Below are positions 8,501 to 16,666 of a stretch of 64,000 bases of DNA, in pieces; positions within the stretch are counted from its first letter, which is position 1; every line of letters starts with the position of its first letter. Position numbers and translations under genes: made by a program. This DNA comes from Kribbella soli. GTDB taxonomy: Bacteria > Actinomycetota > Actinomycetes > Propionibacteriales > Kribbellaceae. The stretch covers positions 2,108,001-2,172,000 of the forward strand of contig NZ_SJJZ01000001.1 of NCBI RefSeq assembly GCF_004331345.1, read 5' to 3'. The notes beneath the pieces are model-generated. The model was not told the DNA's origin. It did no database searches and worked only from the letters and a program-made list of their open reading frames with translations.

Positions 8501-8522
8501 TACCGGAGGCTCCTCCGGTTAA
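8501..8522. promoter_or_regulatory. TetR operator 2
   Basis: TACCGGAGG-CTCCTCCGGT is a better-matched copy of the palindrome at 8471-8492. On the minus strand it is flanked by TTTAAC and TAATTC, weak promoter hexamers reading toward tetR. This fits autoregulation. Centres of the two palindromes are 30 bp apart, about three helical turns. Confidence 0.65.
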
Positions 8523-8552
8523 AGCGTAGCTCGTAGAACAGGAACCGACCTG

Positions 8553-9476
8553 ATGAGCAGGATCACCACTCCTTTCACGCATGACTCCACCGCGGCCGAC
8601 GTCATCGCCGGCGTCGACCTGACCGGTCGCCGGGCCGTCGTCACCGGCGGCGCCTCCGGCATCGGCGTCGAGACCGCTCGCGCCCTGGCCACTGCCGGCG
8701 CCGAGGTCACCCTCGCCGTCCGGAACACCGCGGCCGGCGAACGCGTCGCTGCCCAGATCATCGAGACCACCGGCAACAACCACGTCTTCGTCGCACCGAT
8801 CGAACTCGCCGACCGGGCCTCGGTGCGCGCCTTCGCCGCCACCTGGGACGGTCCGCTGCACATCCTGGTGAACAACGCCGGCGTGATGGCCGAGCCGCTG
8901 AACCGGACGCCGGAGGGTTGGGAGCACCAGTTCGCGACCAACCACCTCGGCCACTTCGGCCTCGCGCTCGGCCTGTACGACGCCCTCGCGGCAGCCGGGT
9001 CCGCGAGGATCGTGTCCGTCAGCTCCAGTGCGCATCACAACTCGGACGTCGTGTTCGAGGACATCCACTTCGAGAACAGGCCGTACGAGGAGTGGGCGTC
9101 GTACGGGCAGTCCAAGACGGCCAACATCCTGTTTGCAGTCGAGGCTGCCAAGCTCTGGGCGAGTGACGGCATCGTCGCCAACGCCTTGATGCCGGGCGGG
9201 ATCCGGACCGCGTTGCAGCGGCACGTACCTGAGGACGTGCAGAGGGAGTGGGACCGCTTCGAGTGGAAGACCGTCGAGCAGGGCGCGTCGACGTCGGTCC
9301 TGTTGGCCGCTTCGCCGCTCGTCGACGGCGTCACCGGCCGCTACTTCGAGGACAACAACGAGGCGCTGCCGTTGACGGAAGGCGATCCGATGCACGGCGT
9401 CGCGGAGTACGCGCTCGATCCGGAGTCGGCCACTCGGTTGTGGGAGCTGTCGGAGAAGCTGCTCGCACAGGTTTGA
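8553..9476 (+). CDS. SDR family NAD(P)-dependent oxidoreductase (retinol dehydrogenase/WWOX-like)
   Basis: Encodes 307 residues. Motifs: cofactor VTGGASGIG, VNNAG (ILVNNAGVM), the Ser region VSVSSSAHH and the catalytic YGQSK (YxxxK). The length and the NHLGHFGLALGLYDAL segment place it with the longer oxidoreductases related to retinol dehydrogenases and WWOX. It is transcribed divergently from tetR, under a promoter overlapped by its presumed operator, so it is probably induced by the substrate or a related ligand. Confidence 0.92.
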   Translation: MSRITTPFTHDSTAADVIAGVDLTGRRAVVTGGASGIGVETARALATAGAEVTLAVRNTAAGERVAAQIIETTGNNHVFVAPIELADRASVRAFAATWDGPLHILVNNAGVMAEPLNRTPEGWEHQFATNHLGHFGLALGLYDALAAAGSARIVSVSSSAHHNSDVVFEDIHFENRPYEEWASYGQSKTANILFAVEAAKLWASDGIVANALMPGGIRTALQRHVPEDVQREWDRFEWKTVEQGASTSVLLAASPLVDGVTGRYFEDNNEALPLTEGDPMHGVAEYALDPESATRLWELSEKLLAQV

Positions 9477-9530
9477 TCAGAAACCGGCTCAGCTACGGTT
9501 CATGTGGCTGGGCCGGTAACCTGACCCACC

Positions 9531-10661
9531 GTGAGTGACTTGAGCATTCGGACCATCTCCGCGGACGAGCACGCCGCCTACATCGCGGCCCAGCCGTCGG
9601 CGAGCTTCCTGCAGACCCCGGGCTGGGCGGCGGTGAAGAGCGAGTGGAAGGCGGAGTCACTCGGCTGGTACGAATCGGGAAACCCCGGCAACCTCGTCGG
9701 CGTCGGCCTGGTGCTGTACCGGCAGATGCCGAAGGTGAAGCGGTACCTCGCCTACCTGCCGGAAGGCCCGGTGATCGACTGGGACGCGATCGATCTGGGC
9801 AGCTACCTGCGCCCGCTGGCCGCCCACCTGCAGGAGCGCGGCGCGTTCGGCATCCGGATGGGTCCGCCGGTGGCAACCCGACGCTGGACCGCGCAGACGA
9901 TCAAGGACGCGATCGCCGGCGGGCAGCAGCCGCGCCTCGGCGACGTCCGGCCGGACGTGATCGAGCCGTCCGGCGCCACCGTCGCCGACAAGCTCCGCAA
10001 GCTGGGCTGGAAATCACCCCGGCTCGCGGAAGGGTTCGCGGCCGGACAACCGCAGTACGTCTTCCAGGTGCCGCTGGCCGGCCGCACCCCGGAGGACCTG
10101 CTCAAGGGCATGAACCAGCTCTGGCGGCGCAACATCAAGAAGGCCGACAAGGCCGGCGTCGAGGTGACGCAGGGCGGGACCGAGGACATCAAGGCCTTCC
10201 ATCAGCTGTACGTCGAGACCGCCGAGCGCGATCACTTCACGCCGCGGCCGCTGCCGTACTTCGAGAAGATGTACGCCGCGATGGCCAACCAGCCGGCCGA
10301 TTGCTGTGACTTCCGGATCTACAACGCCCATCACGAGGGCGACCTGGTCGCATCGACGATCTGGGTCCGGGTCGGCGGTCACTCCTGGTACTCCTACGGT
10401 GCCAGCTCGACCGCCAAACGAGACGTCCGCGGATCGAACGCGATCCAGTGGCGCATGATGTCGGACGCGCTCGCGGCGGGCGCGTCCGTGTACGACCTAC
10501 GGGGCATCACCGACACCTTGGACCCGAACGACCCGCACGTCGGGTTGATCCAGTTCAAGACCGGGACCGGCGGCGAAGCCGTCGAGTACGTCGGTGAGTG
10601 GGATCTGCCGTTGAACAAGGCGCTCTACACCGCATTCGACCTCTACATGAGACGGCGTTGA
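9531..10661 (+). CDS. FemAB/FemX-type aminoacyl-tRNA-dependent peptidoglycan transferase
   Basis: Encodes 376 residues from a GTG start. The tandem acyltransferase folds of the FemABX family are suggested by the N-terminal ASFLQTPGWAAVKSEW with RYLAYLPEGPVIDW, and the C-terminal STIWVRVGGHSWYSYGASS with VYDLRGITDTLDPND. Relatives add amino acids (often Gly or Ala) to the lipid II stem or cross-bridge from aminoacyl-tRNA. It sits 4 nt before an alanine-racemase-like gene, which supports a cell-wall role. The amino acid transferred cannot be told. Confidence 0.88.
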   Translation: MSDLSIRTISADEHAAYIAAQPSASFLQTPGWAAVKSEWKAESLGWYESGNPGNLVGVGLVLYRQMPKVKRYLAYLPEGPVIDWDAIDLGSYLRPLAAHLQERGAFGIRMGPPVATRRWTAQTIKDAIAGGQQPRLGDVRPDVIEPSGATVADKLRKLGWKSPRLAEGFAAGQPQYVFQVPLAGRTPEDLLKGMNQLWRRNIKKADKAGVEVTQGGTEDIKAFHQLYVETAERDHFTPRPLPYFEKMYAAMANQPADCCDFRIYNAHHEGDLVASTIWVRVGGHSWYSYGASSTAKRDVRGSNAIQWRMMSDALAAGASVYDLRGITDTLDPNDPHVGLIQFKTGTGGEAVEYVGEWDLPLNKALYTAFDLYMRRR

Positions 10662-10665
10662 CACC

Positions 10666-11667
10666 ATGCCCCTAGTCCTGCACGTCGATTCCGATCGATG
10701 GCGTGATCACCTGCGTTCCACGTGGAACCCCGACATCGTCCCGGTCGCCAAGGGCAACGGGTACGGATTCGGCAACCACCGGCTGTTCGCAGAGGCCCGC
10801 GCACTCGGCGCGCGAACGGTCGCGGTCGGCACGTACTTCGAGGTTCCCGCGGATCCGCGCGAGGACGTCGTGGTGCTGTCGCCGTGGCGGCCGTTCCTCG
10901 AGGTGCCGCAGAGCAAGAACGTGATCCACACAGTCAGTCGGCTGGCCGATCTGGTCTCGATCCCGGCCGGCAGCCGGGTGCTGATCGAGGTGATGACCTC
11001 GATGCGCCGGCACGGTATCGGCGCCCGCGAACTGCGGCACACGATGCTGCTGAACGCGCTCGACCGGATCCGGTTCGAGGGCTGGTCGCTGCACTTCCCG
11101 ATGGGCGCCGGCGGTACGTCGGCCAACCTCCGCGAGGCTCAGCAACTGGCGAAGGCAGCCCTCGACGTCCGCAAGGGCACGCTGTGGGTTTCGCACGTAC
11201 CGGCACAGAAGCTGGCCGACATCGGCCCGGACGTGAAGCTCCGGATGGGCACCGGGCTGTGGCTCGGTGACCGCGGCGCGCTCTCGGTCCGAGCGACGGT
11301 CCTCGACGTCCACTCGGTCCGCCGCGGCGAGCGCGTCGGCTACCGGCAGCGCCGCGTCAGCGGCGACGGGCACATCCTGATCGTGTCCGGCGGTACGGCG
11401 CACGGCGTGGGACTGGAGGCACCGACCGCAGCGGCGAGCGTCCGGCAACGCGCGATCGCAATGGCCAAGGGCAGCCTGGACGCTGCCGGCATGGCACTGT
11501 CGCCGTTCACCATCGAGGGCAAGCAGCGCTGGTTCGCCGAACCGCCGCACATGCAAGCCAGCATGCTGTTCCTCCCGTCGTCGGTCGCCCCGCCCGCAGT
11601 GGGCGACGAGGTCGACCTCGACGTCCGCTACACCACCACGACGTTCGACAAGGTGTCGATGGATTGA
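10666..11667 (+). CDS. Alanine racemase-like PLP enzyme
   Basis: Encodes 333 residues. The N-terminal segment VPVAKGNGYGFG resembles the alanine racemase lysine motif (AVVKADAYGHG), with K29 the expected PLP Schiff-base lysine. A barrel and a C-terminal beta domain with GYRQRRV follow. It is shorter and more divergent than housekeeping Alr (about 370-390 residues), so another amino acid racemase or a non-catalytic role is possible. It is 4 nt downstream of the FemAB gene and surely co-translated; both suggest a peptidoglycan precursor function. Confidence 0.78.
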   Translation: MPLVLHVDSDRWRDHLRSTWNPDIVPVAKGNGYGFGNHRLFAEARALGARTVAVGTYFEVPADPREDVVVLSPWRPFLEVPQSKNVIHTVSRLADLVSIPAGSRVLIEVMTSMRRHGIGARELRHTMLLNALDRIRFEGWSLHFPMGAGGTSANLREAQQLAKAALDVRKGTLWVSHVPAQKLADIGPDVKLRMGTGLWLGDRGALSVRATVLDVHSVRRGERVGYRQRRVSGDGHILIVSGGTAHGVGLEAPTAAASVRQRAIAMAKGSLDAAGMALSPFTIEGKQRWFAEPPHMQASMLFLPSSVAPPAVGDEVDLDVRYTTTTFDKVSMD

Positions 11668-11690
11668 CTTCAGGTCCACCTGAAGTTGCA
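11664..11690 (+). promoter_or_regulatory. MerR-type operator in the promoter of the methyltransferase gene
   Basis: TTGACT (11664-11669) is a good -35 element. Directly after it lies a perfect 16-bp palindrome, TTCAGGTCCACCTGAA (11669-11684), positioned in what would be the promoter spacer. This is the layout used by MerR family activators. The -10 element is poor, which also fits an activated promoter. No merR gene is present nearby. Confidence 0.5.
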
Positions 11691-11701
11691 GCGTGGACTG
11701 T

Positions 11702-12424
11702 ATGAGGTTTCTGGAGCGGATCGAGGAGCGGCCCGGGGCGGCGGAGTTGCGTGCGGCGTCGTACCGGATGGTGGCGCTGAAACGCGGCGCGACCTGCGTC
11801 GATGTCGCGTGCGGAGCGGGTCATGCGGTGGCCGAACTGGCGAAGAAGGGCCTGAAGGTGACCGGGATCGACGCCGATCCCGACGCCGTCGAGGCAGCCC
11901 GGGAGCGGGCGCCCGGGGCGACGTTTCACGTGGCACATTCCGATGAGCTGCCGCTCGAGGACGAGTCGATGGACGGCTACCGCGCGTTACGGCTGTTCCA
12001 TCTGCTCGAGGATTCCGCTCCGACGGTGGCCGAGGCCTATCGAGTTCTGCGTCCCGGCGGGCGGATCGTGCTCGGCGGACAGGACTACGGCTTCGTCCTG
12101 ATCGACAGCTCCGACCAGGACCTGACCGACGTGATCCGCCTCGGCCTCGAGTCGCGCACGGTGTCCCCACGCGCCACCCGAACGCTCCGCGACGTCCTCC
12201 TGGACGAGAACTTCCACGACGTCGAAGTCGCCGTACACACCGAGGTCGTCACGGACTACCGGGAGATGGCGCCACAACTCAAGTCGGCCTCGGACGCCGC
12301 GGTCGAGAAGGCGTTGATCACCCAGGAAGACGCCGACAGCTGGCTCGCCGAACAGTCCCGCCGCGGCCGCCGCGGCCGCTTCCTCGCCGTCATCCCCACA
12401 CTTCTTGTCGGAGCACGCCGCTAG
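11702..12424 (+). CDS. SAM-dependent class I methyltransferase
   Basis: Encodes 240 residues. SAM motif I is CVDVACGAGHAV, the acidic residue ending motif II is in VTGIDADPDAVEAA, and the post-I region HSDELPLEDESMDGY plus RVLRPGGRIVLGG (motif III) follow the UbiE/type-11 pattern. An upstream GTG at 11693 is also possible. Substrate unknown. Transcribed from a promoter with a MerR-like palindrome, so it may respond to a small molecule. Confidence 0.88.
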   Translation: MRFLERIEERPGAAELRAASYRMVALKRGATCVDVACGAGHAVAELAKKGLKVTGIDADPDAVEAARERAPGATFHVAHSDELPLEDESMDGYRALRLFHLLEDSAPTVAEAYRVLRPGGRIVLGGQDYGFVLIDSSDQDLTDVIRLGLESRTVSPRATRTLRDVLLDENFHDVEVAVHTEVVTDYREMAPQLKSASDAAVEKALITQEDADSWLAEQSRRGRRGRFLAVIPTLLVGARR

Positions 12425-12434
12425 CGTGCGGTAG

Positions 12435-12806
12435 ATGGACCACAAATACGCGTTGAAAGGCGTCGTACTGGACGCGCCCGACCCGCGAGCGCTCGGTGAG
12501 TTCTACAGCCGGGTGCTCGGTTGGGAGCTGAACGCCCACGACGACACGTGGGTCACGGCGACCGATCCAGACGGCACGACCGGCCTGTCGTTCCAGCTCG
12601 AGCCGAACTATCAGCCGCCCACCTGGCCGAGTCAGACCGACGTCCAGCAGATGCAGCTACACCTGGACATTCTGGTGGACGACCTGGAGTCGGCGCACCG
12701 GCGGGCGGTGGACGCCGGGGCGCGGCTGATGAAGTTCCAGCCACAGCCCGACGTCCGGGTGTACGCCGACCCGGCCGGTCACATCTTCTGCTTCTTCACC
12801 GCTTGA
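12435..12806 (+). CDS. VOC family (glyoxalase-like) protein
   Basis: Encodes 123 residues with one VOC module pair: KGVVLDAPDPRALGEFYSRVLGW at the start and RVYADPAGHIFCF at the end are the hallmark of the glyoxalase/bleomycin-resistance fold. The DPxGH ending supplies a typical metal-site region. It lies 10 nt after the methyltransferase gene, probably the same transcript. The 3' end overlaps the convergent epimerase gene by 11 nt. Substrate unknown. Confidence 0.88.
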   Translation: MDHKYALKGVVLDAPDPRALGEFYSRVLGWELNAHDDTWVTATDPDGTTGLSFQLEPNYQPPTWPSQTDVQQMQLHLDILVDDLESAHRRAVDAGARLMKFQPQPDVRVYADPAGHIFCFFTA

Positions 12807-13950
12807 GGTGGCCCTGCCAGCGGACTGTTGGTAGGAGTGCGGCCGCGTCGACGCGGTCCTTGTTGGCGGAGACGATGTCGAACATCGACTCGATCAGCGT
12901 GTCCGAGAGCAGGTGCGGCTGGAGGCCGAGGCCGACCAGACCGGTGTGCTTGACGTTGTAGTAGTGCTCGGCCTGCTCGACCCGTGGGTTGTCCAGGTGC
13001 TCGACCTGGACCGGGCCGGGGAAGCACTCGGCGACCAAGCCGGCGAGCTGCGACACCGAGTAGCTCTCGGTCATCTGGTTGAAGACCCGGAACTCACCTG
13101 CGGCCGCCGGGTTCTCCACCGCGAGCCGGATGCACTCGACGGTGTCCCGGATGTCCAGGAACCCGCGGGTCTGCCCGCCGCTGCCGTAGACGGTCAGCGG
13201 CTCCCCGAGCACTGCCTGGATGACGAACCGGTTGAGCACCGTGCCGAACACGGCGTCGTAGTCGAACCGCGTCGCCAGCCGCGCGTCCTGCACGGTCTGG
13301 TCGGTCTGCTGCCCGTACACCACGCCCTGGTTGAGGTCGGTGACGCGCATCCCCCAGATCCGGCAGCCGAACTCGAGGTTGTGCGAGTCGTGCACCTTGC
13401 TGAGGTGGTAGAACGAGCCCGGCTTCTTCGGGTAGAGCATCCGGTCCTTGCGGCCGTTGTGCTCGACCTCCAGCCAGCCTTCCTCGATGTCGATGTTCGG
13501 CGTGCCGTACTCACCCATCGTGCCGAGCTTCACCAGGTGGATGTCCGGGTTGGTCTCGGCGATGGCGTACATCAGGTTCAGCGTGCCGACCACGTTGTTG
13601 TGCTGGGTGTAGACAGCGTGTTCGCGGTCGATCATCGAGTACGGCGCGGCGCGCTGCTCGGCGAAATGCACGATCGCGTCCGGCGCGAACTCCCGCACGA
13701 CCCGGTAGACGAAGTCCGCGTCGAGCAGATCCCCGACGTACGCCGGGATCCGTCGGCCGGAGACCTCTTCCCAGGCCGCGACCCGACTTTCGAGATCCTC
13801 GATCGGGACCAGACTCTGGACGCCCAGCTCGCGGTCGTAACCACGCCGGGCCATGTTGTCGAGCACGGCCGTGTCATGGCCACGGTCGGAGAGGTGCAGT
13901 GCAGTCGGCCACCCTAGGTAGCCGTCACCGCCCAGGACGAGTACGCGCAC
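12796..13950 (-). CDS. SQD1-like UDP-sulfoquinovose synthase homologue (NAD-dependent SDR)
   Basis: Encodes 384 residues from a GTG. It matches SQD1 rather than ordinary epimerases: GGDGYLGWPTALHLS cofactor loop, ELGVQSLVPI, HFAEQRAAPYSMIDR, TQHNNVVGTLN and LGTMGEYGTPNIDIEEG. Catalytic positions T144 and E147 in TMGE and Y181/K185 (YHLSK) are present. SQD1 makes UDP-sulfoquinovose from UDP-glucose and sulfite. No sulfolipid synthase (SqdX-like) is visible here. Its neighbours are membrane glycosyltransferases and another epimerase, so the sugar may go to a glycan. A different UDP-sugar reaction remains possible. Confidence 0.82.
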   Translation of the reverse strand: MRVLVLGGDGYLGWPTALHLSDRGHDTAVLDNMARRGYDRELGVQSLVPIEDLESRVAAWEEVSGRRIPAYVGDLLDADFVYRVVREFAPDAIVHFAEQRAAPYSMIDREHAVYTQHNNVVGTLNLMYAIAETNPDIHLVKLGTMGEYGTPNIDIEEGWLEVEHNGRKDRMLYPKKPGSFYHLSKVHDSHNLEFGCRIWGMRVTDLNQGVVYGQQTDQTVQDARLATRFDYDAVFGTVLNRFVIQAVLGEPLTVYGSGGQTRGFLDIRDTVECIRLAVENPAAAGEFRVFNQMTESYSVSQLAGLVAECFPGPVQVEHLDNPRVEQAEHYYNVKHTGLVGLGLQPHLLSDTLIESMFDIVSANKDRVDAAALLPTVRWQGHLKR

Positions 13951-14106
13951 GGCTCGGCCGCCTTCCGTCGGGAAACGTCGTCACAGTCCTTCCTATCCCG
14001 AGTACGCACTCCAGTAACGTGACCAGCCCCACCTATTCGCTGGTAATCGGCTGAGAATTTCCGGCGTACTGACGCCGGCTGGTGCGGGGGTGCAGAATAG
14101 GACGGG

Positions 14107-14568
14107 ATGCGCGTACTCACCAAGGCCTATCTCTCCCGCAGCCGATTGTTGCTGTGGGCGAAGTACTCTGCGTCCTCCGTGATCGCCACCGTGGTCAGCC
14201 AGCTGGCGTTCGCTCTGTGCTACTGGTTCGGCACGGCGGCGATTGTCGCTAGCCTTGTCGCCTGGATCTCCGGCGTGGTGCCTAACTACCTGCTGAACCG
14301 TCGGTGGACCTGGGGCCGCACCGGGCAGAAGTTGCCGTACACAATCATCGTGGTCGCGTCGGCGGTTATCGCCGCGGTGGTCACGTCAGTGGCCGATCAC
14401 TTGGTGCAGCCGATCGAGTCCCACGCGTGGCAGACGCTGCTGGTCACCGGGTCGTACCTCGCGACCTATGCGGTGCTGTTCATTGTGAAGTTCGTGCTTT
14501 TCGACCGGCTGGTGTTCGCCAAGACTGTTGCCGACCCCGTCGAAGCACGTACTCCCGTAGCCACGTAG
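14107..14568 (+). CDS. GtrA family membrane protein
   Basis: Encodes 153 residues with four TM segments and the GtrA signature region (LWAKYSASSVIATVVSQLAF, VPNYLLNRRWTWG, then VKFVLFDRLVF). GtrA proteins assist transfer or flipping of polyprenyl-linked sugars and often accompany DPM1-type GT2 enzymes. Here that partner is the C-terminal domain of the adjacent convergent gene. The two genes overlap tail to tail by 89 nt. Divergent from the SQD1-like gene across 156 bp. Confidence 0.9.
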   Translation: MRVLTKAYLSRSRLLLWAKYSASSVIATVVSQLAFALCYWFGTAAIVASLVAWISGVVPNYLLNRRWTWGRTGQKLPYTIIVVASAVIAAVVTSVADHLVQPIESHAWQTLLVTGSYLATYAVLFIVKFVLFDRLVFAKTVADPVEARTPVAT

Positions 14569-16666
14569 TCGTCATCACCCGCCCGTAGTTCGCGCCGTAC
14601 ACGACACCCGGGCCCTTCTTGCTGCTCCCGTCGCCACGGCGGCGCATCGTCATCGGCAGCTCCACCACGCGGGCGCCGAGCGCGAGCGCGCCCAGCAGTA
14701 GCTCCGACGACTGGTACTGCGGTTCACGCAACGTCACCGCCGTCGCGAGCTCGGCCCGCATCGCGCGGAACCCGAACGACGTGTCGGTCAGCTTCTTGCG
14801 GGTCAGGATCGACGCGAGTACGGCGAACACCCGGACGCCGACCCAGCGCAGCCTGCTGTCAGCGTCCTCCGCGCCGAGGCGGCGCGATCCGGTGACGAAG
14901 TCGGCCCGGTCGAGCAGGATCGGCTCCATGAGGGTCTCCAGCTCGCCGTTGTCGTACTGACCGTCCGCGTCCGTTGTGACGATGTACTGCGCTCCGCCTT
15001 GTGCTGCCAGGTGGTACCCGAGCCGGAGCGCCGCGCCCTGACCACGGTTGCTCTGGGCAACACACACGTACGCCCCGTGCTCACGGGCGATTTCGGCCGT
15101 GTTGTCGGTCGCGCCATCGACAACGACCAGGACGTCGACCGGGAGGCCGGCGCAGGTCCGCGGCATGTCGGTGAGAACCTGACCGATGCCGCCGGCCTCG
15201 TTGTACGCAGCAATGACTACGACGACCGGCGCGAAGTTCGGCGTGTCCTTTATTGCTTCGGAATCCACTGCGTCTGGGAAGTCCGCCATCGCAGGTCGTG
15301 CCTGGTCCCTGCCGAGCAGAGCCCGGAGACCGATGGCACCTGCGAGCGGGAAGAACACCAGTCCGGGCAGCTGGTAGCGCCAGGAGAACTCGAACGCAGC
15401 TGAGCCGAGCAGGAGGATCACACCGGCCGCTACAGGGAACAGTGTGGCCGACCGGAGCTCTTTAGCCCGTGCTACTGCAGCAAGAGCGATCAGCACGCAC
15501 AGTGCGAGCAGTGTGCCGGACGTGTAGCCGCCGTGGAGCTGGTAGGTGCGCAGAATGACCGCAGGTACGTGGGAGACGTGCGGCTCCGACCCTCCCCATT
15601 TCACTGCAGCCTTTGCGGTGTTGGGGTCTTCGAGGTTCGGGTAAGTCAGTTGGAACTGCCAACGGTCCAGCGGTACGTCGTCGGGTGAGGTAGCGCGTGT
15701 GGGCGCGAAACCTTTCGCGAAGTCCTTCAGCGCTGCCCACGTCACGTCCAGCGGCTGGTGCTTGATGACGAGGTGTGCGAACTCAGTCGCCAGTTGACGC
15801 TTCGTCGTACCGGGTGGAAGTGGGCCGGGCCAGTTCGGGTCGCCGTAGTGGTTGTGGGCGTAGCTGTCCACACCGAGGCGTTGGCCGAGCGGTTCCTTCG
15901 GGCAGAACAGCCGCGTGCCCTCGTCGAGCGGGAGCTTGTCGCAGTTGGCGACCGTGGCGGTCCGCCCGTACAGCACCTGGTTCTCGGCGCCGGTGAAACC
16001 CCAGCGGCCGGTCTCCGCGTGGTAGTAGCCGGCGTACGCGGCGAAGACGACACCGAATCCTGCGACGGCGGCAGCGGTACGGCGTACGACCTCCAGGCGA
16101 CGTCCGCGCCAGGCGACTATCAGGCAGAGCACCACAGCAATCAGCAGGACCAGGCCTATCGCGCGGACCGTGAAGGCTGCGCCGACGAGCACACCGACGG
16201 CACCCGCCCGCCGCCAGCCCGGCGCGCCCTTGGCGAGGAGGAGCCAGAGAATCGCCACCAGGATCACGTCGAACGTGGTCTCGGCCATGATGTTCTGCTC
16301 GATCTGCACCTGGTACGCGTCGAGCAGAATCGGCGCGGCGGCCAACGCAGCCAGCCAGCGGTAGACAGTCAGCCTGCGGGCCAGTGCGTAAATCGCGACA
16401 CCGAGAAGCAGGCCGGCGAGGTGCTGCACGATCACGACGAAGGTCAGTCCACCGATCGCCACCAGCGGGCCGAGCACGAAGTCGTACCCGATCGGGTTGA
16501 GCTGGTCAGGGCTCAGCTCGCCCATGTTGGTCAGGTACTGGACGGAGTCGGTGTAGATGATCGCGGGCCGGTACGCGACGGTCGCGAGGACGCGCAGTAC
16601 CAGACCTGCCGCCAGGAAGACGGCAAGCAGCCAGTGCTTCCGCACTGTCCTTCGAAGCTTGCTCAC
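14480..16666 (-). CDS. Fusion of GT-C membrane glycosyltransferase and GT2 polyprenyl-phosphate sugar transferase
   Basis: Encodes 728 residues. Residues about 1-450 form a multi-pass GT-C domain (first-loop Asp in IIYTDSVQYL, D40). Residues about 477-728 are a soluble GT2 domain: VVIAAYNEAGG, VVVDGATDNT and the DxD in TTDADGQ (D566/D568), related to dolichol-phosphate mannose synthases. The GT2 half would charge a polyprenyl phosphate and the GT-C half would use the lipid-linked sugar. The GTG start overlaps the stop of the upstream epimerase (GTGA). The tail overlaps gtrA on the other strand. Confidence 0.85.
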   Translation of the reverse strand: MSKLRRTVRKHWLLAVFLAAGLVLRVLATVAYRPAIIYTDSVQYLTNMGELSPDQLNPIGYDFVLGPLVAIGGLTFVVIVQHLAGLLLGVAIYALARRLTVYRWLAALAAAPILLDAYQVQIEQNIMAETTFDVILVAILWLLLAKGAPGWRRAGAVGVLVGAAFTVRAIGLVLLIAVVLCLIVAWRGRRLEVVRRTAAAVAGFGVVFAAYAGYYHAETGRWGFTGAENQVLYGRTATVANCDKLPLDEGTRLFCPKEPLGQRLGVDSYAHNHYGDPNWPGPLPPGTTKRQLATEFAHLVIKHQPLDVTWAALKDFAKGFAPTRATSPDDVPLDRWQFQLTYPNLEDPNTAKAAVKWGGSEPHVSHVPAVILRTYQLHGGYTSGTLLALCVLIALAAVARAKELRSATLFPVAAGVILLLGSAAFEFSWRYQLPGLVFFPLAGAIGLRALLGRDQARPAMADFPDAVDSEAIKDTPNFAPVVVVIAAYNEAGGIGQVLTDMPRTCAGLPVDVLVVVDGATDNTAEIAREHGAYVCVAQSNRGQGAALRLGYHLAAQGGAQYIVTTDADGQYDNGELETLMEPILLDRADFVTGSRRLGAEDADSRLRWVGVRVFAVLASILTRKKLTDTSFGFRAMRAELATAVTLREPQYQSSELLLGALALGARVVELPMTMRRRGDGSSKKGPGVVYGANYGRVMTTTWLREYVLRRGRQQSWRTPAGRKARTSQ

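Noticed and set aside
12913..13917. A 334-codon plus-strand frame opposite the SQD1-like gene
   Set aside because: Low-complexity His/Val/Arg translation; the opposite strand carries the full SQD1 motif set.
12796..13950. Sulfolipid (SQDG) pathway for thylakoid-type membranes
   Set aside because: No sulfolipid synthase or photosynthesis genes are visible; only the UDP-sulfoquinovose synthase step is supported by sequence.
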